A stretch of DNA of 33,791 bases from assembly GCA_021296095.1 (NCBI GenBank), contig JAGWBB010000029.1, positions 1 to 33,791 of the forward strand, written 5' to 3'. Position numbers and translations under genes: made by a program. Shown here piece by piece: positions 27,615-33,791 of the stretch. This DNA comes from Desulfurellaceae bacterium. Lineage in GTDB: Bacteria; Desulfobacterota; Binatia; Bin18. The notes beneath the pieces are model-generated. The model was not told the origin of the DNA. It searched no databases and saw only the letters and a program-made list of their open reading frames with translations. The first letter of the stretch is position 1. The number at the start of each line of letters is the position of its first letter.

Positions 27615-28094
27615 TCAGGCTGTCCCGCGCCCAGGCACGGGCGTGTCGGCCACCGACCCTACCAGGCGAACCAGACCCTGCGCAACATGCGCAGCCTGGC
27701 CGGGTTCGACCGCCCCGGCCTGCCTGAGCCGCCGAATAATGGCCTGGGACTCGCCCCGGTTGGTTCTCAGCGCCCAGCGCAGGGCCGTATTGCCGTAATT
27801 ATCCGCGACATTGACATCCGCTCCTTTGGCCAGCAGCAGTTCGACCACCGGCAGATGCCCCCGGCGTGAGGCGATAATCAGCGCCGTATGGCCGAAGCTG
27901 TCGTCCCTGACGTTCACGTCCACCCCGCCGTTGAGCATGCTCTCCAGAGTAGCTACATCCCCCGAGCCGGCCGCGTCAAAGAAGGCCGCCTCATGGGCCA
28001 GCGGCGCCGGCTCGCTGCTCGGCTTTCTCACTTCGAGCCACACCAGCACCAGCACTCCGGCACCGACCAACAAGATCCATCGTGTGATATTCAT
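27615..28094 (-). CDS. membrane-anchored ankyrin-repeat protein
   Basis: The 159-residue product has an N-terminal hydrophobic anchor (RWILLVGAGVLVLVWL, residues about 5-20) and three ankyrin-like repeats at about residues 35-130, seen in DVATLESMLNGGVDVNVRD, HTALIIASRRGHLPVVELLL and ADVNVADNYGNTALRWAL. It probably holds a partner at the periplasmic face. GAGAGGG precedes the start. It stands between the thiolase (16-bp gap) and the antitoxin gene. Function is unknown. Confidence 0.88.
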   Translation of the reverse strand: MNITRWILLVGAGVLVLVWLEVRKPSSEPAPLAHEAAFFDAAGSGDVATLESMLNGGVDVNVRDDSFGHTALIIASRRGHLPVVELLLAKGADVNVADNYGNTALRWALRTNRGESQAIIRRLRQAGAVEPGQAAHVAQGLVRLVGSVADTPVPGRGTA

Positions 28095-28175
28095 CGCCGC
28101 CCTCTCTGTGTTCTGGAATTGTCCGCCGCTTTCTCTGGCCGTCAGCAGCTCAGCCCAAAGCTTCTCCAGTCCCCG

Positions 28176-28484
28176 CTATGCCTCTTGTCGAGGGTCTTTC
28201 CCCTTTATGACAAGATCGCGTTTTAACTCGGCAAAGGCGGCTTCTTCCAGATCGAGCCGTTCTTGAATGACTCGTCCCAACCATGCTTCCATGTCAGCTT
28301 CGCGATGCAGGTGGGCGAAGAATCTTGCTCGCGCCACCAGATCACCAGACAGCGAGACCGAAGCATACTTCGTCTTCCGAACCTGTATCGGTTTCTCCCA
28401 GTCCGCTTTCTCATCTGCTTGCGCGACAACAAGATCATCAATCGCTCGCTCGGAGAGTTCGGCCGCTCTTTTTTTTGCACTCAT
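28176..28484 (-). CDS. candidate antitoxin of a BrnT-like pair
   Basis: The 102-residue product starts MSAKKRAAELSERAIDDLV and is charged throughout, with VRKTKYASVSLSGDLVARAR (possible DNA-binding strand and helix) and AWLGRVIQERLDLEEAAFAE. It looks like a CopG- or BrnA-type antitoxin, but the family is not certain. The ATG at 28484 overlaps the stop of the upstream toxin-like frame by four bases (ATGA), the usual coupled arrangement. An in-frame start at 28493 also exists. GC content is lower than in neighbours, consistent with transfer. Confidence 0.72.
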   Translation of the reverse strand: MSAKKRAAELSERAIDDLVVAQADEKADWEKPIQVRKTKYASVSLSGDLVARARFFAHLHREADMEAWLGRVIQERLDLEEAAFAELKRDLVIKGKDPRQEA

Positions 28485-28732
28485 ATCGACCATCCTGTGA
28501 TGATACGGACAACATCGCCCGGCTTGAGTTGGAAAATAACCTTGAGACTCCGTCCTCCGACTGTTCTCCCAACGAGTTGATAGCGATCACGATACGATTT
28601 ATTGCGGCGCACTTCAAAGTCAGAGAAAAAACATTCGACCGCTTCATCGAAAGTCACATGGTGTGCTGCAAGCTTGTCATGCTCAAAGTCGTACTCGAAA
28701 TCTGCTGGCGTGAAACGGTTTCAGTCTACCAT
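28481..28732 (-). pseudogene. BrnT-like toxin frame with a nonsense codon near its start
   Basis: The minus-strand frame DFEYDFEHDKLAAHHVTFDE, then AVECFFSDFEVRRNKSYRDRYQ, LVGRTVGGRSLKVIFQ, LKPGDVVRIITGWSI, has the BrnT/RelE-like pattern. Its stop overlaps the antitoxin start by 4 bp. The only ATG in frame upstream is at 28732, and it is followed by GTA GAC and then a TGA at codon 4 (28721-28723). No ribosome binding site precedes it. A GTG further inside would remove the first strand. The gene is therefore probably disabled, or the start lies on a codon I cannot identify. Confidence 0.65.
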
Positions 28733-28749
28733 AGCAAGAGGAGCGGGTG

Positions 28750-29703
28750 CTACGAATTGCTCAGCAAGACTTTGAGCACGCCCGGCCGGGCCGCATGCTG
28801 CGCTGCCTCAAGCCCACCGCTCAACGGATAGACTTTATCAACCAGCGGCGAGACACGCACCCGTCTCTGTGCCAGTGCGTCCAGGGCCGGACCAAACAGC
28901 CCGCAGCGGGACCCGACAACCGTCACTTCGTTGATCACCAACGGCGCCAGAGACAGGCGGTGGTGTGCGGCCAGCGTGCTCTTCAGCACCAGCGTCCCGC
29001 GTGGCCGAACCGTCTGCATGGCCAGGGCCAGTCCGCCCTCCGAGCCGGTGGCTTCGACAACGATATCGGCCCCGAACATTTTCCAACCGGCCAACAAGCT
29101 CGTCCGCAGCCCGAGGCCGGCGACAAGTCCGAGCTTGTCTGCATGTTTCCCAACGAGCGTCACCCGCGCGCCGGTCTGATGCAGCACCTGGGCGCATAAC
29201 AACCCCAGCTTTCCGTCGCCAAACACAACGACCTCGGCGTTTGTCGGCACGGAAACCTGTTCCAGTATCTCGAACGCGGCGGCCAGGGGCTCGGTGAAAA
29301 CCGCTTCTTCATCGGCAACCGTGTCCGGCACGACATGCAGGTTTGCAACCGGCACGGCCATGTACTCGGCAAAGCTGCCATCAGCGTTCAGAATGCCCAT
29401 GACCTGCCGGGTCGGGCAGTGGCGCGGCATGCCGCCACGGCAGGTATCACACGTTCCGCAGGCAAAATTGATCTCACCCACGACCCGTTTGTCCATCAGC
29501 CCGGACGGCCCTTCGGCCACCTCACCGACAAATTCGTGGCCGGGCACTCCGGCAAAATCCATATAGCCTTTGAAGATCTGGAGGTCGGTCGAGCAAATAC
29601 CGGCCAAGCGCACCCGGACCAGCGCAAATCCGTCGCGGACGGAGGGAGCGGCATAGCGCCCCTCAAGCCGCAGCTGTCGCCCGTCCCAGTGGAGTGCCCG
29701 CAT
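28750..29703 (-). CDS. zinc-dependent alcohol dehydrogenase (MDR superfamily)
   Basis: The 317-residue product has the MDR zinc-enzyme pattern: catalytic Cys37 (GICSTDL), His56-Glu57 (GHEFVG), structural zinc Cys81/84/87/95 (CGTCDTCRGGMPRHC), and a nucleotide-binding FGDGKLGLL at residues 160-168. It oxidises an alcohol or reduces an aldehyde or ketone with NAD(P). The start follows GGGAGGAACG. It lies between the toxin remnant (17 bp) and the defence-like pair (36 bp) on the same strand. The neighbours do not say what the substrate is. Confidence 0.93.
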   Translation of the reverse strand: MRALHWDGRQLRLEGRYAAPSVRDGFALVRVRLAGICSTDLQIFKGYMDFAGVPGHEFVGEVAEGPSGLMDKRVVGEINFACGTCDTCRGGMPRHCPTRQVMGILNADGSFAEYMAVPVANLHVVPDTVADEEAVFTEPLAAAFEILEQVSVPTNAEVVVFGDGKLGLLCAQVLHQTGARVTLVGKHADKLGLVAGLGLRTSLLAGWKMFGADIVVEATGSEGGLALAMQTVRPRGTLVLKSTLAAHHRLSLAPLVINEVTVVGSRCGLFGPALDALAQRRVRVSPLVDKVYPLSGGLEAAQHAARPGVLKVLLSNS

Positions 29704-29739
29704 CGTTCCTCCCGTTTCCCAGCGCAGAGCAGGCCCGCA

Positions 29740-30258
29740 TCAGCCAGCCGCCCCCGCCAGCCCTCGGACTTTTTCCCGAAAATAGCAGAAGCTGGGAGAG
29801 GCGTTATTCTCGACATCCATGTGTGGAGCGATAGTCTTCGACCAGTTTGATTTTTCCCTGCCTACCGCCTGCCCTCCCTCACCTGCGAGCTTCTTTAATC
29901 CGCCACGGCAGACCGCGTCGGCCAGCAGTTCCCACGTCCCGCAAATCGCGTCGTTTTCGTAACGATTCAGTGGATTGTCCCTGGCTCTCGGATACGCTGC
30001 TTTGACCGCAGGAATATCGCCTAACAGCCATGCCTCATAGCCGGCAAATGTCCTTCCATGTCCCCTGAGCAGTCTGGGGAGTTGGTTGAGCAACTGGCGC
30101 TTACGGGCATCATCCGTGCTCTTGAGGTTTTTAGGAATGCGACCAATGCCACGATAGGCTTTGACGTCAAACCTATGTGGCTTGTCGATGATCTTATCCA
30201 GCAAAATGTCGAGCATCGCTTTGCCGGACTGGTCTTCAACGAGTCCCTCGAAGTGCAT
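29740..30258 (-). CDS. DUF4276-like partner of an AAA ATPase, apparently lacking its central region
   Basis: The 172-residue product starts MHFEGLVEDQSGKAMLDILL, with a Toprim-like Glu motif, then AYRGIGRIPKNLKSTDDARK and PRLLRGHGRTFAGY. It then continues EAWLLGDIPAVKAAYPRARD, ICGTWELLAD, and PHMDVENNASPSFCYFREK. DUF4276-type proteins, as I recall them, are about 220 residues and carry an acidic DLD-type core between the FAGY and EAWLLGD blocks. That stretch of about 50 residues is missing here, with the frame kept. The start at 30258 follows AGAGGTAATTGG. It begins 4 bp after the ATPase stop, so the two are co-expressed. The deletion inference rests on memory of the family. Confidence 0.68.
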   Translation of the reverse strand: MHFEGLVEDQSGKAMLDILLDKIIDKPHRFDVKAYRGIGRIPKNLKSTDDARKRQLLNQLPRLLRGHGRTFAGYEAWLLGDIPAVKAAYPRARDNPLNRYENDAICGTWELLADAVCRGGLKKLAGEGGQAVGREKSNWSKTIAPHMDVENNASPSFCYFREKVRGLAGAAG

Positions 30259-30262
30259 CCAA

Positions 30263-31519
30263 TTACCTCTTGTCAAGATAATCGCTGTACCACAGGCCGC
30301 CCAACGGCAATCCTTCCGCGACCATATTATTCACAAGCGGATCGTCGCTGGCCCGCCGAATCGTTGAAAAACCGTCCGCCTCTTTCGGGTCAAGCGCATC
30401 GACGAGGTAGGGTTGATGGGTCGTAATAAAAACCTGTGAGGCATTATTCTGGCGGCTCGCGTGTTCACGAAATTCATGTGCAAGCGTTTCCAGAAGCTTG
30501 TGGTACAGGCCGTTTTCCGGCTCTTCGATGCACAGGAACGGCGGCGGAGTCGGATCATTGAGAAGCAAAAGATACGCGAACACCTTCAGCGTCCTGTCTG
30601 ACATCTGCTGAGCGTAAAAGGGGTCTTGAAAGCCTTTGTCGTTGAACTTGAGCAGCAACCGGCCGTCGGCAGTTTTTTCCGTTGCAATTTTGTCTATACC
30701 CGGAATTCTCTCGGCGATCTCTTTTAGAATAGCCTGGAACTGCTTCGGATGTTCTCGCTCCATGAACTGTACGACATTGCTGAGGTTGTCGCCATGCACG
30801 TTGAGACGCTGTTGTGGACCGGCCAGAGGTAGGCCGCGCGCCGCATCTGGAGTGAAGTAGCTCAGATACCATCCTTCGATGAAGCGGCGAAAAGCGACAA
30901 TTCTCGGGTGTTTCTCTAACTCACCAAGCGTGGCGATGCCAAGCTTGCGTGGGTCTTGCAAGTCAATGGTTTCGACATCTTCGAATCGCGTCTCCCCCTC
31001 TTCGAGCGATTTTTCTAACTTAAAAGAATCGAAACCTTCCGCTTCTTCATCGACCTGATGGCCCGCTTGGCTGCCCCTCCACGCCCAACCACGGCCTTGA
31101 TGGAGTGTGAGGAAACAAAGTAGTCGGTCGTTTTCCCGGTATTCATGCATCAATTCGCGCATCACATAGGGGCGCCCGGATTCGTCTATCTCGATTCCAA
31201 TTTCGTAGGTGATAGGAGGGACATTGGCACATGCTCTATAATACACCTTGAACTCGATTGGACCTGTCTGTCCCTGTGTCCGTAGTCTCTCGAAGCCGCC
31301 GTGTCCGCGTGCATCACAGGCTTCCTCAACGCCGAACTTAAGGGCATCCGCGAGAAACCCGAACGCATCAAACAGGGCGCTTTTTCCCACCCCGTTTTTA
31401 CCAATTACCACAGTCATGGGCGTAAGCGGGTCGTCTTGACGCTGGTACCACAACCGACCCACTGTCACGTCCTTGAGCGACTTGAAATTTACTACTCTGA
31501 AGCCTTCTATTGTGGCCAT
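30263..31519 (-). CDS. AAA-family ATPase (OLD/AAA_21-like), defence-type
   Basis: The 418-residue product has Walker A GKNGVGKS (residues 40-47), Walker B PFLCIEEPENG (327-337) with an H-loop FITTHQPYL (364-372), and an ABC-like signature at about 305-313. That signature reads QQMSDRTLK, where the usual Gly is Arg309 (AGG codon). Such ATPases occur in OLD, PARIS-like and abortive-infection systems. The partner DUF4276-like gene starts 4 bp after the stop. Only GAGACGTGAC precedes ATG 31519, so the ribosome site is weak. The 214-bp divergent gap to the CoA-transferase has a hairpin GGCGGCG/CGCCGCC (31651-31674). Defence function is inferred from pairing. Confidence 0.88.
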   Translation of the reverse strand: MATIEGFRVVNFKSLKDVTVGRLWYQRQDDPLTPMTVVIGKNGVGKSALFDAFGFLADALKFGVEEACDARGHGGFERLRTQGQTGPIEFKVYYRACANVPPITYEIGIEIDESGRPYVMRELMHEYRENDRLLCFLTLHQGRGWAWRGSQAGHQVDEEAEGFDSFKLEKSLEEGETRFEDVETIDLQDPRKLGIATLGELEKHPRIVAFRRFIEGWYLSYFTPDAARGLPLAGPQQRLNVHGDNLSNVVQFMEREHPKQFQAILKEIAERIPGIDKIATEKTADGRLLLKFNDKGFQDPFYAQQMSDRTLKVFAYLLLLNDPTPPPFLCIEEPENGLYHKLLETLAHEFREHASRQNNASQVFITTHQPYLVDALDPKEADGFSTIRRASDDPLVNNMVAEGLPLGGLWYSDYLDKR

Positions 31520-31733
31520 GTCACGTCTCTATGGGAGAGCGTCTGGGTTTCAGCATCCTGGGCTATGCCGCTCAACACTCACCCGAGGTATTCGTCTCTT
31601 TATCTTGTCTCCACGCCTCTCCGTATAAACTGCTCGACCACGACAGACAAGGCGGCGCAGCCTGGCACGCCGCCGCCCCGTGCGCTATACAGGGGCGTCA
31701 TACCCCGCACGAGAATTTCTGAAGGGAGAGCCT

Positions 31734-32960
31734 ATGGCCACGACACCCCAACAGCCGCCCATGCTGGCCGGCGTCACCGTCCTGGATTTCACCCAATATC
31801 TGGCCGGCCCGACGGCCACCCGCCTGATGGCCGAACTCGGGGCCGAGGTCATTAAGGTCGAACAGGCCCAGCAGGGCGACCCGTCGCGCACCATCCCCTT
31901 TCTCAAGGACGGCCGCAGCGTCTACTTCATCCAGCAAAACCGTGGCAAGAAGAGCATCTGTCTGGATTTCAAAAAGCCCGAAGCAATCGAGCTAATCAGA
32001 GCGCTGATTCCGCACGTGGATGTGGTCATTGAGAACTATGGACCGGGCGTCCTGCAACGCCGCGGCCTGGACTACGAGGCGCTCAAGCAGCTCAACCCGG
32101 GCATCATCATGTGCTCAATCTCGGCCTTTGGCCGCCAGGGTCCGCTGTCCCACCTGACCGGCTACGATTACATCGCCCAGGCGTTTTCCGGCATCATGCA
32201 TATGACCGGCGACCCGGACGGTCCGCCCCGCTTTGTCGGCGTGGCGATTGCCGACGGGGTCGCCGGGGTACACGCCTTTGCCGCCCTGGGCTATGCCCTG
32301 CTGCACCGCGACCGGACCGGCCAGGGCCAGTATATCGACCTGTCGATGGTCGATTCCCTGTACCATATGCAATCGGTCGAGGTGCAGCTGTACGCGGCCA
32401 GCAAGGGCGCCTATACCCCGCTGCGGTTCGGCATCCATCACCGGCTGTCGTGTCCCCAGGGCGTTTTCAAGGGGCCTGAGGGCTATATGGTGATTCTGGC
32501 CCTCAACCGCCAGTGGCCGAATGTGGCGCGGGCGCTGGGCAGACCGGAACTGATCGACGACCCGCGCTTCTCGTCGGCCGGCAGACGCGCCAAACACAAG
32601 GAAGAGCTGATCCCCATGATCGAGGCCTGGCTGCGAAGCTTCCCGACTGATGAGGCCGCCCTCAAGGCTCTGGCCGACCATAGGGTGCCGGCCGGCCCGG
32701 TCATGTCAATCGAAGAGACGGTTTCCCACCCGTATTTTGCGGCCCGAAAAATGGTCCGCCAGGTCCCGGACCGGATTCTGGGTGAGGTGACCATCCCCGG
32801 CTTTCCGTTCAAGTTCTCGGCCTTCCCGGACAGCCTCGACCTTGAAGCGCCCTTCCTCGGCGAACACAACGACGAGGTGTTCGGCCAGTATCTGGGACGC
32901 TCCCCGGACAGCCTCGACGCCCTGTACAAGCAGGGCGCCCTGTACCGGGGCGACAGTTAG
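31734..32960 (+). CDS. CaiB/BaiF family CoA-transferase
   Basis: The 408-residue class III CoA-transferase moves CoA between carboxylic acids. It has the family start LAGVTVLDFTQYLAGPTATRLMAELGAEVIKVEQ pattern (split by helices), NRGKKSICLDF, and the catalytic Asp174 in the VAIADGVAG segment. SAFGRQGPL and HYFAARKM-like ends are also typical. The start at 31734 follows GGGAGAGCCT; an upstream 18-residue extension has no ribosome site. The reaction's acyl groups are unknown; in this genome it may feed the same acyl-CoA pool as the dehydrogenase, synthetase and thiolase. Confidence 0.94.
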   Translation: MATTPQQPPMLAGVTVLDFTQYLAGPTATRLMAELGAEVIKVEQAQQGDPSRTIPFLKDGRSVYFIQQNRGKKSICLDFKKPEAIELIRALIPHVDVVIENYGPGVLQRRGLDYEALKQLNPGIIMCSISAFGRQGPLSHLTGYDYIAQAFSGIMHMTGDPDGPPRFVGVAIADGVAGVHAFAALGYALLHRDRTGQGQYIDLSMVDSLYHMQSVEVQLYAASKGAYTPLRFGIHHRLSCPQGVFKGPEGYMVILALNRQWPNVARALGRPELIDDPRFSSAGRRAKHKEELIPMIEAWLRSFPTDEAALKALADHRVPAGPVMSIEETVSHPYFAARKMVRQVPDRILGEVTIPGFPFKFSAFPDSLDLEAPFLGEHNDEVFGQYLGRSPDSLDALYKQGALYRGDS

Positions 32961-32965
32961 GGTTA

Positions 32966-33021
32966 GTGGCGAGTGGTTAGTGGTCAGTTCCCCTAATCAC
33001 TCGCCCCTAATCACTCGCCCC
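32966..33021. repeat. tandem 14-bp repeat plus imperfect hairpin between convergent genes
   Basis: CCCCTAATCACTCG occurs twice in tandem (32990-33003 and 33004-33017). The arm GTGGCGAGTGGTTAGTGG (32966-32983) pairs imperfectly with CCCCTAATCACTCGCCCC (32990-33007), 15 of 18 positions matching, around a 6-nt loop. It may act as a two-way terminator between the CoA-transferase and the amidase genes. Confidence 0.6.
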
Positions 33022-33029
33022 TTCTTCAA

Positions 33030-33791
33030 CTACACCGGCGGCCGATGGGTATGCCACTCGGTGGCCTGCTCATAAACCTGGCCGGCCTGTATGATCGTGC
33101 CCTCCTCGCCGTGGCGGCCGACGAGCTGGAGACTCAGCGGCAGGCCGTCGGCATTAAAGCCGCACGGGACCGAGATGGTCGGGCTGCCCGAAAAATCGAA
33201 CGGCGCGGTATGGCGCAGCAGACCGCCGGCGGCCGCCCGCGACAGGGGAGCGTGGGGAGAAAACTCCGACAGGGGAACCGGCGCGCTGGGCGTTGACGGA
33301 CACAGCAGCAGATCGACCTCTTGCCACAGGTCGTCAATCATGCGGCACACCCCCTGGCGTATGATATGCGCCGCGACATAGTCGGCGCCGCTGACCTTGA
33401 CGCCTTCCGCTAGAAAGGAGCGAAAGGTCGGACCGTAATCGTCGGCCCGCGCCGGATAGGTTGCAGCGTGGGCGGCCGCAGCCTCGGCCGCACAGATCGT
33501 AAACCAGGCGCCCAGCACCTCGTCGGTGATGCCGCTGACCTTGACCTCGCGGATATCAGCGCCCGCATCCTGCAAGACCTTGACCGTGGCCAGCACGGCC
33601 TGACCAACCTCGGTCTCCACGCCGTCGGTACAGTAGGCTTCGTCCACGCCGATCCGCAGCGCCTTGACCCCATTGTCGATCAGGTCCATATAGTCGCGGA
33701 CCGATTCCCGTCGGGTGGTCGGATCGTTGGGGTCAAAGCCCGCAATCGCGCGCAGCATGACCGCCGCATCGGCAACGCTGCGCGTCATCGG
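33030..33791 (-). CDS. amidase family protein (partial, C-terminal part)
   Basis: About 253 residues are inside the window; the N-terminal part, with the catalytic Ser-Ser-Lys set, lies beyond 33791. The fragment starts PMTRSVADAAVMLRAIAG, the classic amidase-signature block (GPMTRSVAD), and continues FDPNDPTTR. Later it has LLLCPSTPSAPVP and the end block GSPTISVPCGFNADGLPLSLQLVGRHGEEG. Amidases hydrolyse amide bonds or serve as aminoacyl-tRNA amidotransferase GatA subunits. The TRRES and GVD blocks look more like a general amidase than GatA, but the missing part leaves this open. It is convergent with the CoA-transferase, with 69 bp between the stops. Confidence 0.88.
   Translation of the reverse strand, partial: PMTRSVADAAVMLRAIAGFDPNDPTTRRESVRDYMDLIDNGVKALRIGVDEAYCTDGVETEVGQAVLATVKVLQDAGADIREVKVSGITDEVLGAWFTICAAEAAAAHAATYPARADDYGPTFRSFLAEGVKVSGADYVAAHIIRQGVCRMIDDLWQEVDLLLCPSTPSAPVPLSEFSPHAPLSRAAAGGLLRHTAPFDFSGSPTISVPCGFNADGLPLSLQLVGRHGEEGTIIQAGQVYEQATEWHTHRPPV

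Noticed and set aside
28721-28723. TGA codon 4 of the toxin frame read as selenocysteine
   Set aside because: There is no SECIS-like hairpin, and the position is not a known selenocysteine site for this family.
31651-31674. GGCGGCG/CGCCGCC hairpin upstream of the CoA-transferase
   Set aside because: Simple GC repeats form such stems by chance, and no T-run or conserved position supports a role.

Overview
This is a GC-rich bacterial chromosome segment, densely packed, with strong AGGAGG-type ribosome binding sites, a tRNA-Val gene, a TPP riboswitch and many gene junctions that touch or overlap. The gene content suggests an aerobic heterotroph that breaks down acyl and terpene-like or aromatic compounds. 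It holds three luciferase-like (LLM) flavin or F420 oxidoreductases, four short-chain dehydrogenases (SDRs), an acyl-CoA dehydrogenase, an acyl-CoA synthetase, an SCPx-type thiolase, a CaiB/BaiF CoA-transferase, a dienelactone hydrolase, an alpha/beta hydrolase and an amidase. This mix is common in uncultured Tectomicrobia/Entotheonella-like, Binatota-like and actinobacterial genomes. The lineage is inference; the window has no taxonomic marker.

Layout. 57-7189: a decayed HEAT/hydrolase gene, then scattered small redox units (LLM, SDR, an exported copper-protein-like gene, a SnoaL-like protein, SDR, LLM, a PNPOx-like protein, SDR). 7347-12816: a long plus-strand run, acyl-CoA dehydrogenase - LLM - maf - yggS - proC - yggT - broken yggU - fmdB-type zinc ribbon - tRNA-Val(CAC) - terminator. 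12892-13392: an XRE regulator behind a promoter carrying inverted half-sites. 13406-16843 (minus): thiC under a TPP riboswitch with a clear promoter, then a small unknown gene and a cysteine synthase with their own promoter. 16868-20965: a FemAB-like GNAT protein, an RNB-family exoribonuclease and an SDR. 21001-26290: dienelactone hydrolase, alpha/beta hydrolase, acyl-CoA synthetase and a Ycf45-like R3H ATPase. 26366-31519 (minus): thiolase, ankyrin protein, a damaged BrnT-like toxin-antitoxin pair, a zinc alcohol dehydrogenase, and an AAA ATPase with a DUF4276-like partner (defence-type pair). 31734-33791: CoA-transferase and a partial amidase.

The most unusual signals are these. Two SDRs have altered catalytic tetrads: one appears to have swapped Asn and Lys, the other has lost both Ser and Tyr. 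A two-gene ATPase/DUF4276-like defence candidate has a partner that seems to lack its central acidic region. Several genes are damaged (yggU, BrnT-like toxin, HEAT/hydrolase). Two intergenic regions hold arrays of repeated half-sites that look like operators. No CRISPR array, transposase, integrase or rRNA was seen.
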